From the NCBI RefSeq assembly GCF_030453185.1, contig NZ_JAKDKW010000010.1:1-51011 (forward strand): a stretch of DNA of 51,011 bases, written 5' to 3'. The position numbers and the translations under genes were made by a program. The stretch is from Yaniella sp. GTDB taxonomy: Bacteria > Actinomycetota > Actinomycetes > Actinomycetales > Micrococcaceae. Under the pieces are notes generated by a model. That model saw only the letters and a program-made list of their open reading frames with translations. It was not told the DNA's origin and searched no databases. Shown piece after piece: positions 16,107 to 24,924 of the stretch (the stretch's first letter is position 1; each line of letters begins with the position of its first letter).

Positions 16107-17867
16107 ATGTCTGTTACCGCTCAGTACCGCCAAGCTCGCGACGTGTTGCTTACGCACCGCACTGATATCGAAGCTGCTCGAAAAAGTTTCGATTGGCCGC
16201 GCTTTGAGAATTTCAACTTCGCATTGGACTGGTTCGACAAGATCGCAGCATCAGAAGAACGCGCGGATCAGGATGTCTTGGTCATTCTCGAGGAGGACGG
16301 CACGCGGTATTCCGCAACCTATGCTGAGCTCTCTGCGCGATCTTCTCAGGTGGCCAATTGGTTGCGCAATCTCGGTGTGAAACGTGGCGACGGCATCATC
16401 ATTATGCTCGACAACCAGTACGAGCTATGGGAAACGATGCTGGCAGGGTTCAAACTCGGTGCGGTGCTGCTCCCCACCACCGTCATGCTCGGGCCCGAAC
16501 AAATCGATGAACGCATCACACGATCAGAAGCCACTTGGGTTGTGACCAACCCAGAAAACACTGCAAAATTTGATAGCGTTCCTGGCGACTTTGAAGTCAT
16601 TACAACCTCAACAGATCAGCTGCCTTCCGTCACCGTCCACCCGCAGCACCTCTACGCCGATGCCGATATGGCACCGACACAATTTGAGGTTACCGAGCCC
16701 ACCCCAGCCGATGATGTTGCCCTAATCTATTTCACGTCGGGGACTACGTCTCGCTCGAAGATGGTCGCCCACACCCACACGACGTACCCGGTGGGGCACC
16801 TTTCGACCCTCTACTGGATTGGACTGGAACCAGGCGATGTTCACCTCAATGTGGCTTCGCCCGGGTGGGCAAAACATGCTTGGTCCAACTTCTTTGCGCC
16901 TCTGATCGGTGAAGCCACCATCTTCCTCTATAACTACGCTCGTTTTGACGCTCAGGAGATGATGTCGGTCATGGATGCTGAAGGAGTGACTTCGGTCTGT
17001 GCCCCACCAACGGTATGGCGCATGCTTATCCAAGCTGACATGACAAAGATGATTACTCCACCCAGAAAGGTCCTAGCCGCTGGAGAACCATTGAACCCGG
17101 TGGTCATCGAAGCAGTGAATACCGCGTGGAATGCTGACATTCGCGATGGTTTTGGACAGACTGAAAGCACACTACAAATTGCGAATACTCCCGGCCAGAA
17201 TGTTAAAGCAGGCTCCCTGGGGCGAGTACTTCCCGGCTATAACGTCGTGCTTATTGATCCCGCGACAGACGAAGTTGTCGAGGGTCCAGGCGAAGGCGAG
17301 GTCTGTTTGACTATCGATCCAAGACCCGTGGGACTCATGGCTGGTTACCACAAGGACCCAGCGAAGAATGCAGCTGCGTTCCGCGATGGCTATTACCGCA
17401 CCGGGGACATTATGAACCGAGACCAAGACGATGTTTTCACGTATATTGGCCGTTCCGATGACGTGTTCAAGGCATCCGACTACAAGCTGTCACCGTTCGA
17501 ACTTGAATCCGCGATCATCGAGCATCCCGGCGTATCTGAAGCAGCGGTTGTTCCCTCCCCAGACCCAATTCGCCTAGCAGTACCCAAAGCGTATGTTGTG
17601 CTTGCGGAGGGGTATACACCGAATGCAGAGACTGCTCAGGATATTTTGGCATTTACGGACAGCAAATTGCCGCCCTATGCAAAAATCCGTCGCCTGGAAT
17701 TCTCTGAGCTCCCGAAGACTATTTCTGGCAAAATTCGTCGCGTTGAATTACGGAAGAAGGAAGCCGAGTTCCATGGTGTAGATGGGGAAATGACTGAACC
17801 GTCGCTTGCGGCTCGGACAACAACTGGCGGGTATAACCACGAGTTTGCCGCATCGGACTTCAAGTAA
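16107..17867 (+). CDS. AMP-binding acyl-CoA ligase (medium-chain/MACS-like), paralogue B
   Basis: 586-aa paralogue of the ligase at 9191, colinear throughout. P-loop YFTSGTTSRSKMV has Ser where paralogue A has Pro. RDGFGQTEST, YRTGDIMNRDQDD, the hinge YIGRSDDVFKASDYKLSPFELE and PKTISGKIRR with the catalytic Lys are present. ATG 16107 is preceded by AAGGAG at ideal spacing. It is divergent from the acyl-CoA dehydrogenase operon and ends at a strong terminator (17915-17948). Differences from A in the middle third, where the acid pocket forms, suggest a different acid substrate; this is inference. Confidence 0.9.
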   Translation: MSVTAQYRQARDVLLTHRTDIEAARKSFDWPRFENFNFALDWFDKIAASEERADQDVLVILEEDGTRYSATYAELSARSSQVANWLRNLGVKRGDGIIIMLDNQYELWETMLAGFKLGAVLLPTTVMLGPEQIDERITRSEATWVVTNPENTAKFDSVPGDFEVITTSTDQLPSVTVHPQHLYADADMAPTQFEVTEPTPADDVALIYFTSGTTSRSKMVAHTHTTYPVGHLSTLYWIGLEPGDVHLNVASPGWAKHAWSNFFAPLIGEATIFLYNYARFDAQEMMSVMDAEGVTSVCAPPTVWRMLIQADMTKMITPPRKVLAAGEPLNPVVIEAVNTAWNADIRDGFGQTESTLQIANTPGQNVKAGSLGRVLPGYNVVLIDPATDEVVEGPGEGEVCLTIDPRPVGLMAGYHKDPAKNAAAFRDGYYRTGDIMNRDQDDVFTYIGRSDDVFKASDYKLSPFELESAIIEHPGVSEAAVVPSPDPIRLAVPKAYVVLAEGYTPNAETAQDILAFTDSKLPPYAKIRRLEFSELPKTISGKIRRVELRKKEAEFHGVDGEMTEPSLAARTTTGGYNHEFAASDFK

Positions 17868-17914
17868 CCAGCCAGGATGATGCGGCGAGCACCAAACTAA
17901 CCTGCATCAAACGC

Positions 17915-17948
17915 AAGACACCGGAAGCAAAAGCTTCCGGTGTCTTTG
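17915..17948 (+). terminator. Intrinsic terminator, probably bidirectional
   Basis: A perfect 14-bp stem (17915-17928 with 17933-17946) with an AAAA loop is followed by TGTCT. The stem begins with AA and ends with TT, so it can serve ligase B on the plus strand and the enoyl-CoA hydratase operon arriving from the right. Confidence 0.85.
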
Positions 17949-18054
17949 TCTCTGTGGTCGTCAGTTCTGTCTGGGCAATGAACACACCATCCGAGCCCCT
18001 GGCTAGTAGACCACAGCGGCCCTACCTAGACAGCACCACTATTGTTGGTGGTAA

Positions 18055-18828
18055 CTACCGATCCTTGAACTCAGGCTGACGCTTATTAGAAAACGCGTCC
18101 ATACCCTCTTTTTGGTCCTCGAGCGCAAACAACGAGTGGAAGGTACGCCGCTCAAACATCAGACCCTGCTGCAACGTGGTCTCGAATGCGTTGTTGACTC
18201 CCTCTTTGGCAGCCATCACCACAGGACGAGACTTCGAAGCTATAGTCTGTGCGATTTCCATGGCGGTATCGAACACCTGGCTATCTTCAACAAGTCGAGC
18301 AACGAGGCCAGCGCGTTCGGCTTCTTCTCCGTCAATCATCCGACCGGTAAGTACCAGGTCCATCGCCTTGGATTTACCAATCGCGCGCGTCAGACGTTGA
18401 GAACCGCCCATCCCAGGAATAACTCCCAGGTTAATTTCAGGCTGGCCGAATTTCGATTTCGGACCGGCGATGATCATGTCGGCCATCATCGCCAGTTCAC
18501 ACCCACCACCGAGTGCGTAGCCATTGACCGCAGCAATGATTGGTAGGCGGATCGCCGTGAAGCGGCTCCAATGCCCAAACCAGTCTGCCTGCTGCATGTC
18601 AATATAGGATTTGGTCTGCATTTCTTTGATGTCGGCTCCGGCGGCGAATGCCTTGTCATTGCCGGTGACGACGATGGCCATAATATTGGCATCGTCCTGG
18701 AATGCTTCGGAAGCGTCAACGATGGCATTCATGATGTCAACGTTCAGTGCATTCAGAGCGTCGGGCCGGTTAAGGCGAATGACGCCCACCCGATCGACGG
18801 TTTCGGTAAGTATCACTTGGTCAGACAC
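18055..18828 (-). CDS. Enoyl-CoA hydratase
   Basis: 257-aa crotonase that hydrates trans-2-enoyl-CoA. Both catalytic glutamates are present: E111 in GGGCELAMMAD and E131 in FGQPEINLGVIPG. The oxyanion-hole segment AFAAGADIKEM (about 60-70) is typical of EchA/FadB-like hydratases. It is the last gene of mmsA-hydrolase-mmsB-hydratase, starting two bases after the mmsB stop. In valine breakdown it would hydrate methacrylyl-CoA; the operon context supports that, but the enzyme may be generalist. Confidence 0.93.
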   Translation of the reverse strand: MSDQVILTETVDRVGVIRLNRPDALNALNVDIMNAIVDASEAFQDDANIMAIVVTGNDKAFAAGADIKEMQTKSYIDMQQADWFGHWSRFTAIRLPIIAAVNGYALGGGCELAMMADMIIAGPKSKFGQPEINLGVIPGMGGSQRLTRAIGKSKAMDLVLTGRMIDGEEAERAGLVARLVEDSQVFDTAMEIAQTIASKSRPVVMAAKEGVNNAFETTLQQGLMFERRTFHSLFALEDQKEGMDAFSNKRQPEFKDR

Positions 18829-18830
18829 AG

Positions 18831-19709
18831 TTAGCCTTTCTGCTTGGTGGCAATGATGGCGGAGAAGTCTTTGCCCGAAGTGTCTTCGGAGTTAAACTCA
18901 GTGTACGCACGGTACGCTGCCATCCCGAAGTCTGCAGGAGTGTTGGTCGATTCAATGGCTTCTCGTGCCAACGTCAAATCCTTTGCCATGAGTCCCGTCG
19001 CGAAACCGGGGCGATAATCATTTGATGCCGGTGATCCTGGTACCGGCCCGGGGACAGGACAATTCGTAGTGACGGACCACGACTGCGCGGCCGAAGTAGA
19101 CATGACGTCGTAAAGCGTCTGATGACTCAGACCCAGGTTCTTACCCAGAGTAAACGCTTCGGCAGTCCCAATGGTGTTGATAGCCAGTGCCATGTTGTTC
19201 ACGATCTTTGCCGCCTGTCCGGTACCGGACTCGCCCGCGTGGACAACCTGTCGGCCCATCACGTCAAATAATGGCTTGGCCTTATCAAACGCCTCCTGAC
19301 TGCCCCCAACCATAAACGTGAGGGTCCCTTTTTCAGCGCCTGTTGTACCACCGGAGACCGGTGCGTCTAAGGCCAAGTGTCCGGCATCGGTGGCCAGTTT
19401 AGCTGCTTGAACGGCATCGTCGACTGCAATCGTAGAAGAGTCGATAAACAATATTCCTGGATCGGCTGCTGCCAACAACCCACTGGAATACGCCTCTAAA
19501 ACGTGTTTTCCGGCGGGGAACATCGTGATAACGACGTCGGCACCATTTACAGCGTCTTCTGCTGTTTCAGCCGGGGTCACACCGTGTTCTGCTGCAACTT
19601 TGATCGCCGCCTGAACGACGTCAAAGCCGGTGACGCTATATCCTGCGTCAACGAGATTTCGGGCCATGTGGGAACCCATATTCCCAAGGCCTAGAAAAGC
19701 GATTTTCAT
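18831..19709 (-). CDS. mmsB: 3-hydroxyisobutyrate dehydrogenase
   Basis: 292-aa NAD-dependent beta-hydroxyacid dehydrogenase. It has a Rossmann motif FLGLGNMGSHMARNL (5-19), the substrate motif DAPVSGGTTGAEKGTL (115-130) and catalytic K168 in GTGQAAKIVNN. It converts 3-hydroxyisobutyrate to methylmalonate semialdehyde, the substrate of the mmsA product encoded upstream. Length matches the family. Lies 16 bases after the hydrolase gene. Confidence 0.94.
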   Translation of the reverse strand: MKIAFLGLGNMGSHMARNLVDAGYSVTGFDVVQAAIKVAAEHGVTPAETAEDAVNGADVVITMFPAGKHVLEAYSSGLLAAADPGILFIDSSTIAVDDAVQAAKLATDAGHLALDAPVSGGTTGAEKGTLTFMVGGSQEAFDKAKPLFDVMGRQVVHAGESGTGQAAKIVNNMALAINTIGTAEAFTLGKNLGLSHQTLYDVMSTSAAQSWSVTTNCPVPGPVPGSPASNDYRPGFATGLMAKDLTLAREAIESTNTPADFGMAAYRAYTEFNSEDTSGKDFSAIIATKQKG

Positions 19710-19725
19710 ACCGTGTCCTTACGTA

Positions 19726-20781
19726 TTAGACGGTGAGATCCTCGATGCCGTCTACGGGGCCGAAGAACGCTTGTACAGCGGCATCGGTGACATCAATCAG
19801 CCTCGCAGGGTCCCACTGAGGGTTTCGGTCTTTATCAATGATCTGGGCTCGAATGCCCTCTGCAAGGTCGACCCCTTCCATAGCGTGCATGGTGGTGCGT
19901 AAGTCTTGCGCCAGGACTTCAGCAAACTGCATGTCTTGGGCTCGACGAACAGCTTCCAAAGTGACTTTGAGTCCGGTCGGCGAGTGCCGTTGCAGAACTT
20001 TGAGCGCCTTTTGAGCAACCTCGTTGCCCTGCGCGGCAACTACCTCTACCGCGGTGAGGATTTCCTCAACGGTAGCGGCACCAAAGGCTTCATCGATCCA
20101 GGTGGATTCATTTTCTAGGGCGGATTCACCCGGTTCATGGAATTCCGCCAGAATTTCGTCGACCTGTTCTGGGGCGGTGACACTTTCGAGTCGTTCAATC
20201 AGCGCCTCGATCCGCGCGTCTGGTACCCGAACATCTGCCATACCCACATAAACTGCGTCTGCGCCAGAGACGTGAGTCGCGGTGAGTGCCATATAGTTGC
20301 CGACGTTTTGCGGTGCATTCGCTAGAAAATATGAACCCCCGACATCTGGGCTGAAACCAATACCTACTTCCGGCATTCCCAGTTTTGTAGAATCAGTGGC
20401 CACACGGTGCGAACCTGGCGAAGAGATACCTACTCCCCCGCCAAGTACCAGGCCATTCATGATGGCGATATACGGCTTTGGGTAGTTATAAATCCTGTTA
20501 TTGAGCGTGTACTCGTCACGAAAGAACGGCACCGCTGCGGCAAGATCATTTTTAATAGCGTTGTCGTGAATTGATACAACGTCACCACCGGCACACAGCC
20601 CACGGTCGCCCGAGCCACGGACCAGCACAGCGTGGACATCGTCGTTGTGTTCGAATTCTGTAAGGGCTTGGTCAATGAGCCCAATCATGTTGTACGAGAG
20701 TGCATTCACCGCTTTGGGGCGGTTGAGCGTTAAAACGCCCAACCCGCCCTGAACGGATGTCAGAAGTTCATCTTGTGACAT
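19726..20781 (-). CDS. 3-hydroxyisobutyryl-CoA hydrolase
   Basis: 351-aa crotonase-fold thioesterase of valine catabolism. The E138 and D146 pair in GMPEVGIGFSPDVGGS matches the catalytic Glu/Asp that distinguish the hydrolase from hydratases, and GLCAGGDV forms the oxyanion hole. ATG 20781 has AAAGGA upstream and lies eight bases after the mmsA stop; the frame extends to 20841 inside mmsA and that extension is rejected. It releases 3-hydroxyisobutyrate for the next gene's enzyme. Confidence 0.93.
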   Translation of the reverse strand: MSQDELLTSVQGGLGVLTLNRPKAVNALSYNMIGLIDQALTEFEHNDDVHAVLVRGSGDRGLCAGGDVVSIHDNAIKNDLAAAVPFFRDEYTLNNRIYNYPKPYIAIMNGLVLGGGVGISSPGSHRVATDSTKLGMPEVGIGFSPDVGGSYFLANAPQNVGNYMALTATHVSGADAVYVGMADVRVPDARIEALIERLESVTAPEQVDEILAEFHEPGESALENESTWIDEAFGAATVEEILTAVEVVAAQGNEVAQKALKVLQRHSPTGLKVTLEAVRRAQDMQFAEVLAQDLRTTMHAMEGVDLAEGIRAQIIDKDRNPQWDPARLIDVTDAAVQAFFGPVDGIEDLTV

Positions 20782-20789
20782 GAGGTCCT

Positions 20790-22286
20790 TTACTGCAGAG
20801 GCATTACGAAGCTGGCTTCTTCTTTGACACCCGAGGGCCACCGTGAAGTAACCGTCTTGGTTTTGGTGACAAATTTGAATGCATCAGCACCGTGCTGGTT
20901 GAGATCTCCGAAGCCTGACGCTTTCCAACCACCGAAGGTGTAGTACGCGATGGGTACAGGGATTGGTACGTTGACTCCGACCATGCCGACGTTTACCCGT
21001 CGGGTGAATTCACGAGCTGAATCCCCGTCACGGGTGAAGATGGCAACGCCATTGCCGTACTGGTGCTCTGTTGGCAGCGCAAGCGCTTCCTCGAAGTCAT
21101 CCGCACGAACGATCGTCAGGACCGGCCCAAAAATTTCGTCGAGGTAAACGGACATGTCCTTCGTGGCCTTATCGAAGATTGTGGCGCCTACGTAAAATCC
21201 CTTTTCGTGACCATCGACGGTGACACCGCGACCATCAAGTACAAGCTCTGCGCCTTCTTCGACGCCTGCCGCAATGGCAGCTTCGATGCGTTGTTTCGCT
21301 TCAGCGGTCACAACCGGGCCAAAGTCCGAGGAAGAATCCAGCGATGGTCCGACCTTGAGTTTCTTGGCTTTTTCGAGCACTTTAGCAACGAGGGCGTCGG
21401 CAGTTTCCTGACCAACTGGTACGGCCACCGACAGTGCCATGCAGCGTTCACCAGCAGCGCCGAATGCGGCACCGATCAATGCATCCGCAGCCTGATCGAG
21501 GTCAGCATCCGGCATGATGATGGCGTGGTTCTTGGCTCCGCCGAAGCACTGGGCACGCTTTCCGTTTACAGCGGCTGTGGTGTAGATCGACTGAGCGATC
21601 GGAGTCGATCCCACAAAGCCAACGCTTTGGACCTCGGGGTGATCCAAGAGCGCATCGACAGCGGCTTTGTCACCATTGATCACCTGGAAAACGCCATCTG
21701 GCATGCCGGCTTGTTTGAATAGCTCAGCAAGCATCAGGGGGACAGACGGATCGCGTTCCGAAGGCTTCAGGATAAAGGCGTTGCCGGCGGCTAGCGCAGG
21801 GCCAGCCTGCCAGAGAGGAATCATCGCTGGAAAGTTGAACGGTGAGATTCCGACACAGACTCCGAGTGCCTGGCGCATCGAATAGGTATCGATACCCCTA
21901 CCCGACTCATCAGAAAATTCGCCTTTCAACAGGTGCGGGGCACCCATGCAAAATTCGATGACCTCTAAACCGCGCTGCACGTCGCCTTTGGCATCGTCAA
22001 ATGTTTTCCCGTGCTCGTTTGACAGGGCGGTAGCCAAGTCATCCATGTTGTCGTGACAGAGATCCACAAAGCGGCCAAGTATCCGTGCCCGACGCTGTGC
22101 ATTAAGAGCTTCCCAGCCGAGCTGGGCTTTCGCCGCAATGCCAACAGCATTGTTGACCTCTTCAACCGAGGCCAAAGGTACCTGTGCTGCGACCTCTCCG
22201 ACCGCTGGGTGATACACATCGGCTAAGCGGCCCGAAGTGCCTTCTACGGCAGCACCGTTGATAAAGTGCGTAAGAGTCTGTGTCAT
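20790..22286 (-). CDS. mmsA: Methylmalonate-semialdehyde dehydrogenase (CoA-acylating)
   Basis: 498-aa aldehyde dehydrogenase that converts methylmalonate semialdehyde to propionyl-CoA with CoA and NAD. It has GISPFNFPAMIPLWQ (146-160), the FGGAKNHAIIMPDAD segment typical of MmsA, and catalytic C282 in GERCMALSV. First gene of the distal valine operon. ATG 22286 is preceded by AAGGGA. A perfect 11-bp inverted repeat lies 21-50 bases before the start (22307-22336) and is likely to matter for regulation. Confidence 0.95.
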   Translation of the reverse strand: MTQTLTHFINGAAVEGTSGRLADVYHPAVGEVAAQVPLASVEEVNNAVGIAAKAQLGWEALNAQRRARILGRFVDLCHDNMDDLATALSNEHGKTFDDAKGDVQRGLEVIEFCMGAPHLLKGEFSDESGRGIDTYSMRQALGVCVGISPFNFPAMIPLWQAGPALAAGNAFILKPSERDPSVPLMLAELFKQAGMPDGVFQVINGDKAAVDALLDHPEVQSVGFVGSTPIAQSIYTTAAVNGKRAQCFGGAKNHAIIMPDADLDQAADALIGAAFGAAGERCMALSVAVPVGQETADALVAKVLEKAKKLKVGPSLDSSSDFGPVVTAEAKQRIEAAIAAGVEEGAELVLDGRGVTVDGHEKGFYVGATIFDKATKDMSVYLDEIFGPVLTIVRADDFEEALALPTEHQYGNGVAIFTRDGDSAREFTRRVNVGMVGVNVPIPVPIAYYTFGGWKASGFGDLNQHGADAFKFVTKTKTVTSRWPSGVKEEASFVMPLQ

Positions 22287-22306
22287 CTTGTCCCTTCCGA
22301 CATGAC

Positions 22307-22336
22307 CCGAACCGTAGAGAATGCCCTACGGTTCGG
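22307..22336. promoter_or_regulatory. Perfect inverted repeat in the mmsA leader
   Basis: CCGAACCGTAG (22307-22317) and CTACGGTTCGG (22326-22336) are perfectly complementary around AGAATGCC. It lies just upstream of the mmsA ribosome-binding site, with no T-tract. Either a repressor operator or an RNA stem controlling mmsA translation would fit. Confidence 0.6.
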
Positions 22337-22458
22337 CAATGTTTCTGATGGTGCAGCATTGAACGTTTGCTGCATCCGCTAGTGTCCAATATGCCAGCTC
22401 GGTAGTGGTGTTGGCCACATTACAGCCAAGATCGTCGGTACCGAATGCTTCACAGCTC

Positions 22459-22476
22459 GTGTGCACATATGCACAC
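22459..22476. promoter_or_regulatory. Palindrome GTGTGCA-CATA-TGCACAC
   Basis: Perfect 7-bp arms around four bases, located between divergent mmsA and the methyltransferase gene, 66 bases before the latter. The size and symmetry are those of a dimeric transcription-factor site. No regulator gene is nearby to assign it. Confidence 0.4.
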
Positions 22477-22529
22477 AGGCGTCATCTACGCTGTGCGTCA
22501 AAAGGTCAGCCAACTTTCGTTAGGCTGCC

Positions 22530-22535
22530 TAGAAT
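22530..22535 (+). promoter_or_regulatory. Candidate -10 hexamer for the leaderless methyltransferase gene
   Basis: TAGAAT lies exactly six bases before ATG 22542. The intervening GAGGGC could also be read as a weak, too-close Shine-Dalgarno. A leaderless start is the simpler reading. Confidence 0.4.
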
Positions 22536-22541
22536 GAGGGC

Positions 22542-23234
22542 ATGTCCAACGAAGGTTTTGTTCCCACACCCCCCGGCGCTCGTGCCTTATCTCTGTCTGC
22601 AACAGACAAACCCGCTGCACCGCAGGAAATAAATAAGTGGCGTGCCGCCATGCAGGATCCAACGCATTCGACACGCTATGCCGAACGATGGGAACGCATG
22701 GAGACCGAAGGCAAAGATATCGACGGCGAAGGTCGTGCCATTGATGCCCTGGCGGACCGCGGCTCCACGATTCTGGATGCCGGTTCAGGCAACGGCCGGC
22801 TGGCAGGTTATCTTGCTCGCGCAGGTCATAAAACAATGGGAGTTGACCTTGACCCCTATCTGGTAGAAGTCGCCAACTCCAAATATCCTGAAGCTCACTT
22901 CGAAGTGGCGGATCTGGCTGACTTTGCGCTGTATGACGACGCAGGCGAACTGCAAACCTTTGACATCCTTGTTGCCGCCGGCAATGTGCAGACTTTTCTT
23001 GCAGACTGGGAACGTCTCCCGGCGCTTGAGAATATTGCCAAGCACATGCATGCCTCGTCGCGTTACGTCACCGGGTTCCAGTTGGCCCGAGGATATTCAA
23101 ATCAGCAATTCACAAACGATGCCGAAGCGGCCGGATTAGAGGTCGTTCAACGTTTCGGCACGTGGCAGTTCGAACCCTTCGTTGAGGATGGGGAATTTCT
23201 GCTGGCCGTGCTCTGCTTGAAATCCTCCCGTTGA
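22542..23234 (+). CDS. Class I SAM-dependent methyltransferase
   Basis: 230-aa methyltransferase. The SAM-binding motif I is ILDAGSGNGRLAGYLA (about 75-90), motif II is GVDLDPYLVEVA, and an acidic ADLADF follows. The substrate is unknown. The end overlaps the MFS gene (TTGA), so the two are probably cotranslated; a small molecule that is methylated and exported is one possible story but is not shown by the sequence. Confidence 0.87.
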   Translation: MSNEGFVPTPPGARALSLSATDKPAAPQEINKWRAAMQDPTHSTRYAERWERMETEGKDIDGEGRAIDALADRGSTILDAGSGNGRLAGYLARAGHKTMGVDLDPYLVEVANSKYPEAHFEVADLADFALYDDAGELQTFDILVAAGNVQTFLADWERLPALENIAKHMHASSRYVTGFQLARGYSNQQFTNDAEAAGLEVVQRFGTWQFEPFVEDGEFLLAVLCLKSSR

Positions 23235-24427
23235 CCACCTCTGCCCCTTCCCCAAAAATGCAGCGCACATTGACCCCAGCGTTGCTGGCCGTGATGTGCA
23301 TTGCTTTATTTGGCTTCGGTACGTTCTTCTTGAACTACTCAACCCTGGTCTCCATCGGCACCAATATGGGCTTGACTGCAGTCGCAGCGGGCACAATACT
23401 CACGATCATGATGGTAGCGGTCGTTGCAGTTCAACCACTGGCGCCGGTACTAAACAACCATTTTGGTCCGCGAATGACGTTTTTCGCTGCGCTCAGCCTA
23501 CAAGCCGCAGGAAATCTTTTGAGCCTGTTGACACATTTCCCCCTGTTTGCTCTCGTCTCAGGCAGTGTAGTTGGCGGTCTAGGGTTCGGCATTCTGGTGG
23601 TGATCGGAACAGCGGCCGTGCCTTCAACCGTGGCGCCAGAGCGATTAGGTAAAGCCTTGGGATATTTTGGTGTGACCACCTCAGGTGCTACGGCCATTGG
23701 TGCTCCTGCAGGGTTATGGCTCATAAACATCATGCCAGCCATCGGATTTCGATGGCTAGCATTCGGGTTCATTCTGTTAGCATTGCCCGCGCTACTAGCC
23801 ATTCCACAGCAACATCAGACGAGCAATACTGCGTCACGAGATGTTGAGCAGCCAGTCGATGGGCGTATGCGGTGGGGCGGTCTCATTACAGTATTACTGC
23901 CTGTCTCTATCGTGCTCACAACATTCGGCTTGCTCCTAGCGTTTGGGCCAGCAGCACACAGCGTATCTCCAGCGCTCTACATCGTGAGCATGCAGATCTT
24001 TGCAATCATCGGCAGATTCCTTGCCAGCTCGTCATTGGATCGGCGAGCCCCCGTATCGGTCATGAGTGCAGGAATCGTGGTCACGCTAATCGGTCTCATA
24101 TTTACTGCCCTCTTACCTGCAGGCACAGCTCTGATTATCGCCATGATGGTCTTAGGCTTTGGCATCGGTGCTGTACAGGCCTCAAGTTTATTGCTGTGCT
24201 TTGAGCAGTCCGGTAGCACCAATCGTGGAAGTGTCGCTTGGAATATGACGTTCGATATTGGATTAGGCGTCGCCGGACTGGTAGGCGGTTTTGGCTTCAC
24301 ATACTGGGGCCCCGCGATAACCTATATCGTCTGTGCCATCGCATTGACGATGGTAGGCCTCTTTTTTGTTTTGTATTTCTTGTCGCCGAAAAGTCCGCAG
24401 GCAGAGCAAGCTCCAGCAAAGCGCTAA
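23231..24427 (+). CDS. MFS transporter
   Basis: 398-aa major facilitator protein with about twelve hydrophobic segments: the first at residues 17-38, a hydrophilic central loop near 195-210 (QHQTSNTASRDVEQPVDG), and a short charged C-terminus. Substrate not identifiable. The start is uncertain: TTG 23231 overlaps the methyltransferase stop and would be coupled, while ATG 23258 (MQRTLTPA) would give a nine-residue shorter protein. Neither has a clear ribosome-binding site. Confidence 0.85.
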   Translation: MTTSAPSPKMQRTLTPALLAVMCIALFGFGTFFLNYSTLVSIGTNMGLTAVAAGTILTIMMVAVVAVQPLAPVLNNHFGPRMTFFAALSLQAAGNLLSLLTHFPLFALVSGSVVGGLGFGILVVIGTAAVPSTVAPERLGKALGYFGVTTSGATAIGAPAGLWLINIMPAIGFRWLAFGFILLALPALLAIPQQHQTSNTASRDVEQPVDGRMRWGGLITVLLPVSIVLTTFGLLLAFGPAAHSVSPALYIVSMQIFAIIGRFLASSSLDRRAPVSVMSAGIVVTLIGLIFTALLPAGTALIIAMMVLGFGIGAVQASSLLLCFEQSGSTNRGSVAWNMTFDIGLGVAGLVGGFGFTYWGPAITYIVCAIALTMVGLFFVLYFLSPKSPQAEQAPAKR

Positions 24428-24567
24428 ACACCTCTGCATTTTTGCAAGCCACCAATGCGGTCACTCTATAAAAGACCGTCACTCCCCACCCCAGGTCAAC
24501 CACGCTCTACACGATGACATGCATCACACTTTGCGTGGTGTTTGAGCACCTTGTTGAGAAACAACCT

Positions 24568-24885
24568 ATGCAGAACTCATGGCCTTTGGGGTTCTTCGGA
24601 CTCCGTGCGGGGCAAATTGTTGGCATCGTATCGCTGGTCATCACAGCACCCTTTGCCTTCGGCATCCTACGCGACTACGAAACACTGAGTGCCTCGTTGC
24701 TTGCATACCCCGTGAGTACGCTCGTGTGCTTCTTCATGTCGGACCCCAGTAAACAGAATTTCGACATCGACGTGATTCAGTACCGCACCGGCGACTTCGA
24801 TCCGTCAGAGGAACAGGAACTCGTGTTGCAAGCTGTCAAACGCGGTAAAAAACATGGATCTACCGACGAGCAACCAGACGATTAA
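24568..24885 (+). CDS. Small membrane protein of unknown function
   Basis: 105-aa protein with two likely membrane segments (about 10-32 and 40-57) followed by a soluble acidic/basic tail (DPSEEQELVLQAVKRGKKHG). I do not recognise the family. ATG 24568 places the start just before the first membrane segment; an in-frame ATG at 24514 is also open. No strong ribosome-binding site is seen for either. Convergent with the YibE/F gene, with 39 bases between. Confidence 0.6.
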   Translation: MQNSWPLGFFGLRAGQIVGIVSLVITAPFAFGILRDYETLSASLLAYPVSTLVCFFMSDPSKQNFDIDVIQYRTGDFDPSEEQELVLQAVKRGKKHGSTDEQPDD

Positions 24886-24924
24886 TTCCGCTCCACCGTT
24901 TACCCGGTGGTGATCCCTTGTTTG

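Noticed and set aside
24893-24910. CCACCG/CGGTGG stem between convergent genes
   Set aside because: Only six base pairs and no T-tract; too weak to call a terminator.
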